A stretch of 64,000 nucleotides of DNA from Paguma larvata (GCA_030068075.1 CM057843.1:16511370-16575369), one strand, 5' to 3'; counted from the first letter of the stretch, positions 43,946-55,929 are shown. A program made the numbers and translations. The notes: generated by a model not told the origin, from the letters alone.

Positions 43946-44165
43946 TTAATATTTATTTATTTATCTTAGCATTTACTCATTTTTGAGAGAGTGTGAGTCT
44001 GGAAGGGGGAGAGAGAGAGGGAGATACAGAATCCAAAGCAGGCTCCAGGCTCTGAGCAATTTGTTAGCAGAGAGCCCGACACAGTGCTTGAACTTATGAA
44101 CTGCGAGATCGTAACATGAGCTGAAGTCGGACGCTCTACCTACCGAGCTACCCACGGGCCCCAAT
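43946..44165 (-). mobile_element. CAN-SINE, reverse
   Basis: TTTAATATTTATTTATTTATC to CTACCCACGGGCCCC. TSD core AGTGAGAATTTT on both sides (about 43934-43945 and 44168-44179). Confidence 0.93.
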
Positions 44166-44580
44166 AGAGTGAGAATTTTAACAGGAAAACCCGTCAGGGG
44201 ACTGTTAAAGCAGTCCAGACAAGAGATTCCAGATAAAATCCAGATAAAAGGTACAAATGGCATCAACTAGAGTGCTGGTTTGAGGGATGAACGGAAGTAG
44301 ATGTATTACTCACCGGTTCAGACAGAACTGACAGGGCTTGGAACAGATGGTTTAGGAAGTATAGAAGACGGAGGGGTTCAAGATGGTGCCCATGTTTGTG
44401 GCTTGGACCGCCGTGCAGTCTGTGGTTCCATTCACTGAGGAGAAGGGAGCACAGGAAACACTGAAGGTTTGATAGTGGAAGGGAGAGAAGACGGTGAACT
44501 CTATTTTGGACGATCTCGTTGAGATTGGAGATGAAGATTTCCATTGGGCAGGCAGGTGTGCCAATCTCAAGTGGACTAGA

Positions 44581-45009
44581 ATAAAGCCATAGCAATGAAT
44601 CGAATCAAATCAAATCACTTCTGGGAAGTGTTCAGCATAACAGGGCTCAGAACAGACACTAGCATAAAGAATATGTTTAAGGCCGTGGGGGTGGGGGGGG
44701 GCAATCAGCAGAAGAAAAGACTGTAACCCGAAGATGTATGAAATGATACCACAAGGATGCGATTAGTAAAGCCCAGAAAATGAAAAATTCTGCAGCCCTT
44801 TAGATTATGGGACAATTAACAGACATAAAAACCAAATGCAACGTGTGAATCTTGCTTAAACAAACGGGAAAAAAAAAAAAAAAAAGAAAAGAAACAAGTG
44901 AGTAATTGGGGGAAATTTAAACCCTTCCTGGCTATTTGATGAGGCATTCGTGTTAATTTTTTCAGTACTCAGGCTACTGTGGTTATGGGTTGGTTTTTTT
45001 TTTTTTTAA
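44581..45009. other. No recognised gene; G and A runs
   Basis: GGGGGTGGGGGGGG near 44687-44701 and an A run near 44869-44885. Confidence 0.3.
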
Positions 45010-45365
45010 GTTTTTTTGGTTCTATTTTTTATTGTGGTAAGATACACGTAACGAAATTGACCAACTCAACCATTTTTAAGTGTACGGTTCAGTGGTGATA
45101 AATTTATAATGTTGTGCAACCATCACTGCCATTGATCTCCACAGTTCTTTTGATCTTGCAAAACTGAGACTCTGTACCCATGAAACACTGATCCCCCATC
45201 TCCCCCTTCTTCTTAGTCCCCGGCAATTCCAATTCTCCTTTCTGTCTCTATAACTTTGATGACCCTAAGCCTGTCGTATAAGTGGAATCCTAGAGTATTT
45301 GTCTCTCTGCGATTGGTTCATTTCAGTTAGCATAATGTGGTTATGTGTTTCGCAAGAGTAATAAT
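45010..45365 (-). mobile_element. Old L1 3' end (L1M-type), reverse
   Basis: ATTGTGGTAAGATACACGTAAC, CATTTTTAAGTGTACGGTTC, TTGTGCAACCATCACTGCC, CTTGCAAAACTGAGACTCTG and CATTTCAGTTAGCATAATG: the antisense L1M 3' pattern, also present at 58893. Confidence 0.8.
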
Positions 45366-45570
45366 TTTTAGAGATGCACACAGAAATATTTAGAGATACA
45401 ATGGTGTGATGTCTGAGATTTACTGCCAAATAATCTTATCGGAGCAGATGGTGGGGGAATGATTATGGTATGAATGCTATAAGAATAGCCCTGTATCAAT
45501 AATTACTGACACTTGATGGGTACATTGGAATTCACTCTCTCCTATTTTTGCATATGTTTGAGATTTTTCA

Positions 45571-45784
45571 ATTTTTTCACAATTTATTTTGAGAGAGAGC
45601 GAGAGAGCATGCATGTAAGTGGGAGAGAGGTAGAGAAAGAGGGGGATAGAGAGACCAAGAATCCCAAGCAGGCTCCACACTGTCAGCACAGAGCCCGATT
45701 AACGGGGCTGGAACTAATGAACCTCAAGATCATGATCTGAGCCAAAGTCAGTTGCTTAACCAACTGAGCCACCCAGGCACCCCA
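45571..45784 (-). mobile_element. CAN-SINE, reverse
   Basis: CAATTTATTTTGAGAGAGAG to CACCCAGGCACCCC. TSD AGATTTTTCA at 45561-45570 and 45785-45794. Confidence 0.93.
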
Positions 45785-45794
45785 AGATTTTTCA

Positions 45795-47408
45795 TAACTG
45801 AAGTTAAAAAAGAACTCCTACCCCCACCCCACCCTGACCAAACTCAAGTAGAACTTTGTTCCTAAATGAAATTTCATGTGGAAACTCAGCCTACACAGTA
45901 TGGGTTGAAGGAGCTGTTTACACACCCAGGGCTTTGAACCCAGAGCCCATAGCTCTGACTTCCTGGTAACCGTCTTGCCCTGCCTCTTGCTTCCCAAATT
46001 CTAGTTCTTTCCCAGAAGACCGAGGGCACGTAAGAAGTATTACCAATGATATGCTTCAACTTTCTCCTCACGCCCATTGGACTCTCTCGAGAGGCAATGA
46101 GCATACAGACAACACTGGACACCTATTTACCTTGAGGTAGAGTCCTGTGAATTCCCTGGATTTCTTTAAATATCAGGTTTAGTTATTCCTTTAGATACCA
46201 AGTTAAATAGGGAAAAAGTGTTCTGTGACCATCACCTCTTAAACCGGAGAAAAACACACTGTATTTCTATCCTGCTGAAGATAATTTCATGAACATGTTT
46301 TGCTTTTAAACGTAGCCTTCTGTAGTAAATTTTCATGTCCAGGAAAGATAAAAATGTACCGTCAAGAAATGCCAAAGTAACACAGTAGGATGCTATTCAG
46401 TAAACTACAGATAACATTTGGATTTCCTCCGTCTTTCCACGCATGACCTTTCTCCTCTCTGGGATTCGGTCCAGCATGCTACAATGCATTCAGTTATCAC
46501 AAGCCCTCAGTCTCCACCCATATGTGCTCGTTAGAACATCAAGGTAGCACTACCCTCCTTCAAGGTTGCAGATTCCATGAAAGGTGGGGAGCCGACAGCC
46601 CTTACAGATGGTCATCTGTCTAATGAAAAGGAAGTTTTAGAGCTGAAACACGCCCCCCCTTATGCCTTGTAGCTTCTTTTACCCCCTCACTTGCCTTTCC
46701 CCTCTTCTGTCCAACCCAATCTAACTCTCCCGGATGGGATTCAGCCCACATGACAATCCTCTACTAACGATGAGCTTCTGTTTACAAGCCAAGTTGGTCC
46801 TTGCTGGTGTCTAGAGAGGAAAATGGTTCACTCAGCCGTAGAGAAAGGCTTTCAGGTGGTTTTACGCACAAGGTCCGCTACGTGGCCATTCTGTACTTAG
46901 TAGTACACTCACTCTACTAGAACCCACCATGGAACTCGTGCTTGAGATGCCCCTTTTAAAGCTAGGGTTGCTAAACCACTCATACTTTTATTTAAAAAAA
47001 AAAAACAAAAACTACAACGAAACACAAAACTGAACCTGACTTAGGTAGCAGGAGCTCCTGCTTTATTGATGCATTTGCTTTATGGCCTAAAATGGGGTTT
47101 TAATAAATTTATGCTCCGGTAGACACATTCGAAGCCGGGGTATTTTATATCCGGGCTGGTGCTTTCCTGCCAAGGCTTAGCACTCTTCATCTCCCTCAGG
47201 GTCCCCACGAAGGCAAAATGCACACTTATCACTACTTAGACTCCTACTTGCCTTGGGCTCTCTCTCCATAAATACCAAAATGTATTACATCAAGTGTGAA
47301 CAGGTCCACTTTCTCTCCACCATCTCTGTGATAGCTTTCTTTTCATCAGTACACTTAAAGAGAAACTACCAAATCAGAAGTCACCCTGCTCCCATGCAAA
47401 CAAAAGTG
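45795..47408. other. No recognised gene or repeat
   Basis: Mixed composition over 1.6 kb. No supported exon, no young repeat. Confidence 0.35.
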
Positions 47409-47426
47409 AAAACTCATTCACCTAGG

Positions 47427-47630
47427 GGGCGCCTGGGTGGCCCAGTGGGTTAAGTATCTGATTTCGGCTCAGGTCATGATCTCGTAGTTTGTGGTTCAAG
47501 CCCCTCATCAGGCTCTGTGCTGATGGATCAGAGCCTGGAGCCTGCTTCGGATTCTGTGTCTCCCTCTCTCTCTGCCCTTCCTCTGCTCATGCTCTGTCTC
47601 CATGTCTCTCGAAAATAAATAAATGTTAAA
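47427..47630 (+). mobile_element. CAN-SINE (felid SINEC), perfect TSD
   Basis: GGGCGCCTGGGTGGCCCAG head; tail GAAAATAAATAAATG. Perfect TSD AAAACTCATTCACCTAGG at 47409-47426 and 47631-47648 (leading A's may be tail). Confidence 0.97.
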
Positions 47631-47648
47631 AAAACTCATTCACCTAGG

Positions 47649-48252
47649 CTTCCCTAATTCCACTGTTCTATGATCATCGTTCATAAAGAGTAAAACACTT
47701 TAAGAGTTGAATCTTCAGTTTGCTCAGGGGTAAAGTAAGTCCATTCCCATGTCAGTTGCTATTTCAAAAGAAGGATCGAGCTTACGAAATTAAAGGTTTT
47801 TCTAATATGTCTCAGGACCTAGAGATTTGTGTGTGGAAAGGGATTCTGACATTTGACGTATGACAGCGCGATGGGCCGATTTATTACTTGGCTGGTAATA
47901 GGTACCATCTCTGAACATAATGGAACCACTTCTTTAAAACCGACGTGCGATTTAGAATTTTTGCTGTCAACTGAACTCTTTCCCCAACTGTAGGATAAGC
48001 TCCTTGAATTTAAGGATCACGCAATTCATATATTTTTTTTTTTTGGTGTCCTTAGACTGCTTGCTCAATTGCTGCCTCATCACGGGGCTCGTAAAAGTGC
48101 CTTAAGCAGAGAGAATGCTTAGTAAAAGGGTTTCCTTAAGTATTGTGACACTTGCTTATTCTGAACGTGTGGATTCAAACCAGTTTAAAGCAGCCGGATG
48201 TGCTCTCGTTAGTCTCTTAATTATCTAGTTTTTACAAATCTCTCTTTAAATT
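47649..48252. other. No recognised gene or repeat
   Basis: Nothing supported. Confidence 0.3.
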
Positions 48253-48269
48253 GTTTGCTTTATATTTTC

Positions 48270-48490
48270 TCTCTCCTTTTTTTAATGCTTATTTATTTAG
48301 AGAGAGAGAAGGAGAGAGAGAGACTGTGGACAGGGGAGGGGCAGAGAGAGAGGGAGAGAGAATCTCAAGCAGGCTCGGTGCCATCAGCGCAGAGCCCGAC
48401 ACAGGGCTCAATCCCACAAACTGTGAGATCGTGACCTGAGCCAAAATCAAGAGTCAGATACTTAGCCGACTGAGCCACCTAGGCACCCCA
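48270..48490 (-). mobile_element. CAN-SINE, reverse, perfect TSD
   Basis: TTTTTTTAATGCTTATTTATTTAGAG to CACCTAGGCACCCC. Perfect 17-bp TSD GTTTGCTTTATATTTTC at 48253-48269 and 48491-48507. Confidence 0.97.
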
Positions 48491-48524
48491 GTTTGCTTTA
48501 TATTTTCAATATGAGTATGCTATC

Positions 48525-49000
48525 AGGATGATTTGAATTCAAGTACCAAAGAATCGAACTAAAGTGGCCTAACAAAGAAGAAAATTTATTATCGCAGGTT
48601 GCAAGAAGTTGAGGGGTAGAATGGTTAATAGGTTGATTCATTTAGAAAGTCGGCAGTAACATACAGGACCTGTTCTCACTATGATAGCTAAAGCCTGACA
48701 TCCCTCATGGTTGCAAGATGGCTACAACAGTTACAGCAAAGATATCCCCACAGCGGTGTCTCCAGAACAGAGAGAGGGCCTCCTTTCTTCTGTCCCTGTC
48801 CAGAGGCTCCCCAGAAGACTTCCCTTCATGTCACAGTCCCATTCCGACACTGGTCACAGCCAAGGCGGGTGGAGTTACCTGGGTACTGCAGACCGATGAA
48901 GATTCACCCCAAGGCCATAAGGAGCCCCCTGTGTCTGGAAAGCATTTGGCTGCTCAAACACAGAAGTGAGAGGGTCATTTATAAGAAATATACCATGGTC
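48525..49000 (+). repeat. Unclassified old interspersed repeat
   Basis: GAAAATTTATTATCGCAGGTTGCAAG, CTCATGGTTGCAAGATGGCTAC and the following CCAGAAGACTTCCC are phrases of an ancient dispersed repeat that I cannot name. The 107-codon frame here is not called. Confidence 0.4.
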
Positions 49001-49049
49001 ATCTGGATGATGTATGGCCTTCGTTCATAGTTCCATCCAAAACCCTAGG

Positions 49050-49690
49050 AGCTTCCCCAAAGCTGAGAGGGAGGAAGGTGTCTTTTTCATGTTAATGAGG
49101 TAACTTAAGGACTCTGCCTAAGGATGGGGGCTAGTTGCCTGGAGTGTCAACCCTGTGATTAGGAGGCTGGAACTTTTAGTCCCTCCCCCCCCATTGTCAG
49201 GGATGGGGGCGGAACAAGGGGTTCAATCAGTCAGCGGCCAATGACTTAGTCAACATGACTATGTAACGAAGCCTCCTTAAAAACCCAAGAGGGAAGCTTT
49301 GTGTGGGAACTCCTCTTCTGTCTGCCTTCATCTGACTGTTGGTTCATAGGGATCAAAGAGGGTTTCCCTGAGTTCTGCAAGCTGTTTTAGCAAATTAATC
49401 AAATTTAAGGTTATTGGAACCTCCCATCTGTAGTCGGTCAGCCAGAAGCGCAGGAGGCTTGGCGTTGACGTCCGAAGTGGGGGACGGGGACCCGTCTTGT
49501 AGGACCGAGCCCTTAACCTGTGGATCTGATGCTGTCTCTGGGTCGAGAGTGTCAGAAATGAGTCGAATTCTCAGACGTTCTATCTGTGGCTAAGACTTGC
49601 TTGGTGTCGTGGTGGGGGGGGAACCACTCCTCACCCCCATATGGGAATTGGGTCCAGGAACCCTAGAAGAATAAGCAAATCTGGTACCAT
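49050..49690 (+). mobile_element. Old ERVL-class LTR, probably solitary
   Basis: Phrases in LTR order: CAATGACTTAGTCAACATG, CTATGTAACGAAGCCTCC, TTAAAAACCCAAGAGGG, GGTTTCCCTGAGTTCTGC, GGACCGAGCCCTTAACCTG and GACTTGCTTGGTGTCGTGG. No gag, pol or env-like frame is beside it. Subfamily not resolved. Confidence 0.55.
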
Positions 49691-50395
49691 TGGTAAGAAA
49701 GGGGTTGGGAATAACCATTGGGTACAGGTAACAGGGTGTGGCCACAAGCCACACGTCTTACTGGAGAAAACTGGGTATGTAGCCCTGTGCCTTTTTCATC
49801 AGTAAGAACTGCTTCCTCCTCGTGGCTTTCCTCTCTGACAGATGTAGCCCTGTGCCTTTTTCATCAGTAAGAACTTCTTCCTCCTCGTGGCTTTCCTTTT
49901 GATAACCTAACTTAGATTTTGTTCAGCTACAAGGGGTCACAGACTAAAAGAAATGGATTCTAGTCCTAGGTGATAAGTTAATGATGTTTTAACACAGTTA
50001 TGGTCAGCCCACTTCTGTTTGCCAATGAACAGTTTAAGGGAGTCCAATGACCCCATTCTCTTGCATGGGTCTCCGGGAAAGATGTTTCTGCCTGATGACA
50101 GATGACCCGACTTGCTTCCTGCCTTTGAGCTTGGTTGCATGAAGACATGATACAGATTTGCTGCAAGCATGTCATGACTTTGAGCAGAACATTCCTGACA
50201 TACAAGACAGCGGAACAGAGAGGCAGAAAGGACCTGAGTATTGTGGATGTTACTGAGCAGTGGCATCAACCCTGAGACTACTTCCCTCTGGACTTCTCCT
50301 TAATGAGATAACAATAAACCCCCCTGATTTACGATTTAGGTGGCTTTTGCTACTCGCTACTGGAAGCATCCTGACAGATGGATAAACTTCCTAAA
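49691..50395 (+). repeat. Unclassified LTR-like stretch
   Basis: Ends with GATAACAATAAACCCCC and GGTGGCTTTTGCTACTCGC, reminiscent of a MaLR/ERVL LTR 3' half (AATAAA at 50311). It also holds the 65-bp duplication. Weak assignment. Confidence 0.35.
49777..49896 (+). repeat. Tandem duplication, 65-bp period, two copies
   Basis: ATGTAGCCCTGTGCCTTTTTC to CTCGTGGCTTTCCT occurs at 49777-49831 and again at 49842-49896, with one visible mismatch (AACTGCTTCC versus AACTTCTTCC). Confidence 0.95.
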
Positions 50396-50475
50396 ACTGT
50401 TAACCGCAAAACCCTTTATCGGGGTAGATGTACAGAAAGAACATAAAAGTTTTCTTTCCTTTAAAAACATAACAG

Positions 50476-50685
50476 AGGCGCCTGGGTGGCTCAGTCGGTT
50501 AAGCATCTGACTTCAGCTCAGGTCATGATCTCGTGGTTCATGGGTTCGAGCCCAGCGTCGGGCTCTGTGACTGGAGCCTGCTTCGTGGATTCTGTCTCCC
50601 TCTATCTCTGCCCGCCCCCCACTCATACTCCATGTCTCTCTCTCATTAAATAAATAATTAAATAAATAAATAAAGCCAAAAAAAA
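50476..50685 (+). mobile_element. CAN-SINE (felid SINEC)
   Basis: GAGGCGCCTGGGTGGCTCAGTCGG head; deletion after GGGCTCTGTG; tail ATTAAATAAATAATTAAATAAAT. TSD core AAAACATAACAG / AAAACCATAATAG. Confidence 0.95.
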
Positions 50686-51439
50686 CCATAATAGCTGAAG
50701 TCAGCCTGGGGCAAAAAGACAAACAGAAAACATATATGTGTACATAATTGAAGCTCAGTAAGTGTTCATTTAAAAAAATCAATAGATGTTCTATGAGTTT
50801 ATTATAATGGTTTTCTCAGGAAACATGTTTTTTTGGATACTTACATCAACTAACATTATTTCTTTGGCACTTCCAGGAATTCTGTTTATGTGCTCCCTGG
50901 AAGCTTCATGCCTTTCTACACATTTTTTTCCCTGCTACTTTGGGATCTTGGGTGTTCTTGGAAAGAACCACTTGTAACTTCCCTGGCTTCCCTTTCATTG
51001 TGAACTTGTAACTTGCCGTTGCTAGCCGCTAGCTAGCTGCCAAGCATCTGTCCAAAAATATGTTCCCACAATAATTTCCTTTTACAGTATTGAGTATACA
51101 AGGCAGCTTAAACATTTCTCCATAATATTCTACTGACCATTCGTCTTTTTACTAAAAACAAAACAAACCAAAAAACTTCTAATATATGAAAGACTTGAAA
51201 TACTCAGCAAAGCCCGGAAAGTTAGATGGCAAATAATCATGTACTCAGTACCCTTGGCCTCATACTCATATTAAATTCAGGTGTAATCTATGTTAGAGTG
51301 GCCACATTTCCTTACAGATAAAGCCGGAGATTTACCCCCACCCCTCTCCTCCCCTCCCATTAGAGGTAACCATTGTCTTGATGATGATGGTAATGACAGT
51401 GACGATGAGGAGGGTGATGATGATAATGATGGTAATAAA
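50686..51439. other. No recognised gene; low-complexity GAT stretch
   Basis: A (GAT/GAN)n low-complexity stretch covers 51379-51439. Otherwise nothing supported. Confidence 0.35.
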
Positions 51440-51665
51440 AGCAGCAAATGTACTGTATGCTGGCCATTATTCCAAGCACTTTGCATATATTAGCTCCTTT
51501 AATGCCCACTGTAGACATATGACACAGATACTATTTTCATCCCCCATTTTATAGATGAGGGGAAGAAGAATGATTGGTTAAGTAACTTGTCCAAGGGCAT
51601 AAGTATAGCTGGTAACCTCGATTCTAACCCAGGCAATTTCGGTTTCCCGTATACCACCCCTAGAC
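51440..51665 (-). repeat. MIR
   Basis: CATTATTCCAAGCACTTTGC, CCCCCATTTTATAGATGAGGGG and AAGTAACTTGTCCAAGGGC give the reverse MIR order. Confidence 0.8.
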
Positions 51666-51789
51666 CGATATTGCCGTGTGCATTACATACGTTCTCTAGA
51701 TACATATGCACCCATAATAAATATATGCTGGATTCTTTTTTACATTTAAACAAATATATGCCTTGATAACACTTGTGGTTTTTTTCCCT

Positions 51790-52496
51790 AGTTTTTTTTT
51801 GCAGTTACAAGCTATTTTGCCATAAACACTGTGACGCATGTGTCCTTGTATGTACCACTCTGTGGCAAACATCTAGAAGGCGAATTTCTGGTTGGTAGAA
51901 CATCACCCACATTTTTTCGTTATTCCAGAATCGTTCTTCAAACTAATTGTGCCAATTTGCATGATAGAAGGCTTCCCATTTCCAGTAGCCCCACCCATTC
52001 TTGGAATTGGATTGATTGACTATTGACTCTTGATTTTTGCCAACCTGATAGGTAAGGACGGTATTTTTTTTTTGTTCTAGTTCGCACTTTCTTTGATTAC
52101 TAGATAGGTTAAAACATCTTTTCCTATGTTTATTTGTGCTTTTTTTTTTCTTGGATTGTTTCAATGGATTTTTAAGGAATTCTGTTATATTCCAATGGTA
52201 TAAAGTTAGTTATATGGGTTCTAAACACCTTCCCATAGTAGGTATCAACTTCCTTTTTGTCATTTTCCTGGTATACAGAAGTCCATAGTTCAATATGATT
52301 ATATCTACAATACTTATTTTCTCAATGTGGCTTGCACTTTTGTTACCATAAATAATATGACAGTATCCAGATGCCATCAAGATATTCTCCTAGATTTTCT
52401 TGGTAAATTTTGATTTTTCACATTTATGTGATTTTTGTGCATGATATGAAGTAGATATCCAGTTTTACCCTTTTTCATATGAATAGCTGGATTTCT

Positions 52497-52541
<45 letters not shown>

Positions 52542-52552
52542 CTTTCTTTCTT

Positions 52553-52607
<55 letters not shown>

Positions 52608-53265
52608 TGCATATGGTGGTGTCTGAGCATCATTTATTGACTACTCAGATTCTTTGCCCAGTGATTTACAGTGCCATCTCCGTCATATTCCAAATTTCCA
52701 TAGCTAAGTGGTCCTATTTCTAAGCTCTCTATTCCCTGTGGCAACATTGCATTGTTTAAATTACTATAGCTTTATGATGAGTACCAGGATTCAAAAGGAT
52801 AACCCGTCTTTGTCTTTTCCTCCTCCTCCTTATGAAGCCTCTTCCCTCCTTTTTTCCTTTGTAATTTATTAGCTTATTCTTGTCAAGTCTTTGAAAAAAC
52901 CTGCCAAGATTTTTTTTTGGAAAGAATATTGAATGTATAGCTACATTTGGGGAACATTGCAATCTTTAAAATACTGGACCCTCCCATCCATGAATATAGT
53001 AAATCCTTTTTCCTTTCCCCCTTCAATAAGGTTTTGTGGCTTTCTCTATAAAAATCTTACACACCATTTGTTAGATTTATTTCTGGACACCTTAAAAGCT
53101 TTTATTGCCATGGTTAATAATGTCCTTTAAAAATAACTATTGATTTTTGTGTATTGATCTCTAGCAACTCGTTAAGCTTTCTTATTAGTGCTAATATTTA
53201 TTTGTAGATTTTCTTGGATATTCTATATAAACGTATCATATGTAGTGATTATGTTATCCGCTTCT
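51790..53265 (-). mobile_element. Old L1 (L1M-type) ORF2 C-terminal part and 3' end, reverse
   Basis: Antisense L1 phrases in 3'-to-5' order: GCCATAAACACTGTGACGC, CCAACCTGATAGGTAAGG, CATATGAATAGCTGG, GAGCATCATTTATTGACTAC, GGATTTTTGT-type and CTATTGATTTTTGTGTATTGATC. A polypyrimidine tract (52505-52608) is inserted. Many stops; inactive. Confidence 0.8.
52505..52608 (+). repeat. 104-nt pure pyrimidine tract, (CTTT)n then (CT)n
   Basis: No purine from 52505 to 52608. It starts as CTTT units and turns into CT units near 52555. Confidence 0.96.
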
Positions 53266-54170
53266 CTCCAGTCTTTAGCCTATTGTGCTTTTAAAAATCG
53301 AGATGTAATTACCAATGAAATGCACAGATCTCAATCATTCAGTTCAATTAGCTTTGGAAACGATAGACTCTTGTGTAATCAGCACCCCAGTCAGGACCTA
53401 GAACACGCTCATCACCCCGCATCCAGAAAGCTTCCTCCCTGCAGTCAATCCCAAACTGCAGCTGATTGCCACCTCATAACCCTCAGCAACCAACAGTCTT
53501 CCTTCGGCGGCTATCAGTTAGTGTTTCCCATTCTCGAACTTTCTATAAATGGAATCGCACGGTATATTTTCTGTTGAGACCGGTTGGTCCACATCGCATA
53601 ATGTTGCCTTAGGATTCATCCGTGTACTTACCAGCACCCGCTACGTTTTGTGACTGAACAGTATTCCACTGTGTGTACAGTGCACGATTTGTTTGCCTGT
53701 TCTCCTGTTGATAGACAGGAGTCATTTGAATTTGGGGTTATTTGGGGTTGCTTTGGATTTTTGGCCATTGCGAATAAGGTTGCTATAAACATTTCAGTCT
53801 CTTATTTTCTTGTTAACACCTTCAGTATCACACTGAAAGCAGAATAAGGGGGTGTTCTTGCGTTTTTAACGTTTGCAATTTCAGTATTTGCAATGGGTTC
53901 TTGAAAGATGTCCTTTTAAAAAAGTTAAGAGAGTTGCCACCTATTCCTAGTTTGCTTAAGAAGATTTATTTATTTATTTTGGGAAAGTATACTTGGATTA
54001 ATCAGGAATGAGTGTTTGAATTGTATTAAGTACTTTTCCTGCATATATCAAAATGATTTTTCTCCTTAAATCTGTTAATGTAATGATTGTATTAATTGAT
54101 CGTCTAAGGGATTTTTACATTCTTGAATAAATCTTAATTAGTAATGAGTTATGAAATTGCACTGCCGGAT

Positions 54171-54396
54171 TTTTTTTTTAATGTTTATTTACTTTTAAGA
54201 GAGAAACAGAGAGAGAGAGACAGAGTGTGAGCAGGCAAGGGGTAGAGAGAGAGAGAGGGAGACACAGAATCCGAAGCAGGCTCCAGGCTCTGCATTGTCA
54301 GCACAGAGCCCAACACAGGGCTCAAACTCACGAGCCGTGAGATCATGACCTGAGCCAAAGTCCAACGCTTAACTGACTGAGCCACCCGGGCACCCC
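54171..54396 (-). mobile_element. CAN-SINE (felid SINEC), reverse
   Basis: TTTTTTTTTAATGTTTATTTACTTTTAAGAG to CACCCGGGCACCCC. Near-consensus; sits next to the T-rich end of an older SINE. Confidence 0.94.
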
Positions 54397-54399
54397 AGC

Positions 54400-54602
54400 C
54401 TTTTTTTTTTTTTTTTTTTTTTTTCTTTTTTCTTAGATAGAAAGAGAGAGCATGAGCAAGGGAAGGGCAGAGAGAGAGAGAGAGAGAGAGAATCTTAAGC
54501 AGTCTGCAGCATGTTGCGGGGGCTTGATCCCAGGACCCAGAGATCATGACATAAGTCCAAGTCAAGAGTCGGACGTTCAGCCGCTGAGCCACACAGCCAC
54601 TC
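54400..54602 (-). mobile_element. CAN-SINE, reverse, older copy
   Basis: Long T run (54403-54424), diverged body (AGTCTGCAGCATGTTGCGGGGGC) and end GAGCCACACAGCCACTCC. The flanks GCACTGCCGGATTTTT (before 54171) and ACACTGCGAGATTTTT (after 54602) look like its TSD, which puts the younger SINE inside its tail. Confidence 0.88.
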
Positions 54603-55723
54603 CACACTGCGAGATTTTTTTTTTTAATAACCTGCTGTTTAATACATTTTTCTCTTTGTTCATGTACGACACTGGCCTGTGGTTTTTCTTTCCAGTTCTG
54701 TTTCCAGGTTTAATGGCCTCATAAAATGAGCTGGAGAGCTTTTGTCCTCCTTCTGTTTGTCTGAAGCAACTTTATGATATTAAAATCATCCATGTCTTGA
54801 AGGCAGAACTTACCGGTAAAACCACCCACGCTTGGCGACTGTGTTTGTGTGTGTGTGAAGGGACGACTGCTGCAGGAGCAGGTGGATTGAGTCTGTTTCT
54901 TTGATAGGAACATGCGTGCTCACATTTTATATTTTTCCTGGAGGGGTTTTGTTCTTAGCATTCTTCCAGGAAATTGCCCTTTTTAATCTAAGTTTTCGAG
55001 CTTGTTGGCATCATTTATATTTATCTCTTATTTTTCTACTGCATATCTTTTGTTTCCTCCGTTTGGAGCATTGTTGATTTTTATTTTAATTCCTCTTCTT
55101 TTGGTCATGTCAGCCAGATGTTTGCCTAGTTAATTTGTCTTCCAAAAGAGCCATTTCCTCCCCCTTCGTAAATCTTCTTAACTGTGTCTTTGTTTGTAAT
55201 GTTATTAACTTCTGCTCTTATCTTTATTATTTCCTTCCTTCTAATTCTCTTGGGTTTACTCCTCTGTTCCTTTCCTAACCCTTGATTTAAATCCTAAGGA
55301 AAATCACTTTCAACCTTTCTTCTTTGTTTAATAAATGAATTTAAAGATATATTTCAGTCGTTAACGTTGGCGTGCCAGAACCAACTATAGCCAACTCCTC
55401 TTGGTTAGTGAGAGTCGATTTTGTGTATTTCTTCCTAATTTCACGCTTCATGTTGATAGTTTGAAAGAGACCGGGTGGGATACTTCTACTACAGATGTTG
55501 GCCGTTGCTGCACGTCTTAACAAACACACATACACACCCCGAACCCAGAGAACCTGTTGGAACATATTAACCAGTACACCTCTTGCTGTTTTCCAGATTT
55601 GGTATTTAGTGTTTGTATTATGATTTGGTAAAATTGCGTTATTTCTTCCTTATTCATTGGTTGCTTAGAAATATTTTGTAAAATTTCCAAACATATTAAC
55701 TCATTCTTTGTTGTTGTTGCATT

Positions 55724-55929
55724 TTTTTAAATCTTTGTTTATTTTTGAGAGAGAGAGGGTGTGCAAGCAGGGGTGGGGAGGTAGGGGTAAGATGAGAGCT
55801 GGACAGAGAATCCCAGGCGGGCTCTGTGCTTTCAGCGCAAGCCTGATGTGGGGCTCGAACTCGAGAACCTCAAGATCATGACCTGAGCTGAAATTAGATG
55901 CTTAATTGACTGAGCCACCCAGGCGCCCT
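55724..55929 (-). mobile_element. CAN-SINE, reverse
   Basis: TTTTTTAAATCTTTGTTTATTTTTGAGAG to CACCCAGGCGCCC. Inserted in the reverse L1. Confidence 0.94.

Larger units (their letters stand above)
43140..44580 (+). repeat. Unnamed old interspersed repeat, interrupted by two SINEs
   Basis: Ordered phrases of an ancient family: CCTTCATTCCTTTATTAGTATAG, GATTTTAACCTTAGAGCAATGAAGAG, GCAATGTAATCAGATTTG, AAAGCAGTCCAGACAAGAG, GGTTCAAGATGGTGCCCATG and GGAGATGAAGATTTCCATTGG. The SINEs at 43409 and 43946 are inserted. Family not named. Confidence 0.5.

Noticed and set aside
49050..49690. Endogenous retrovirus with coding genes
   Set aside because: Only LTR-like sequence is visible; no gag, pol or env frame lies beside it.
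52502..52723. Frame encoding long Leu/Ser/Phe runs
   Set aside because: Translation of the (CTTT)n(CT)n tract.
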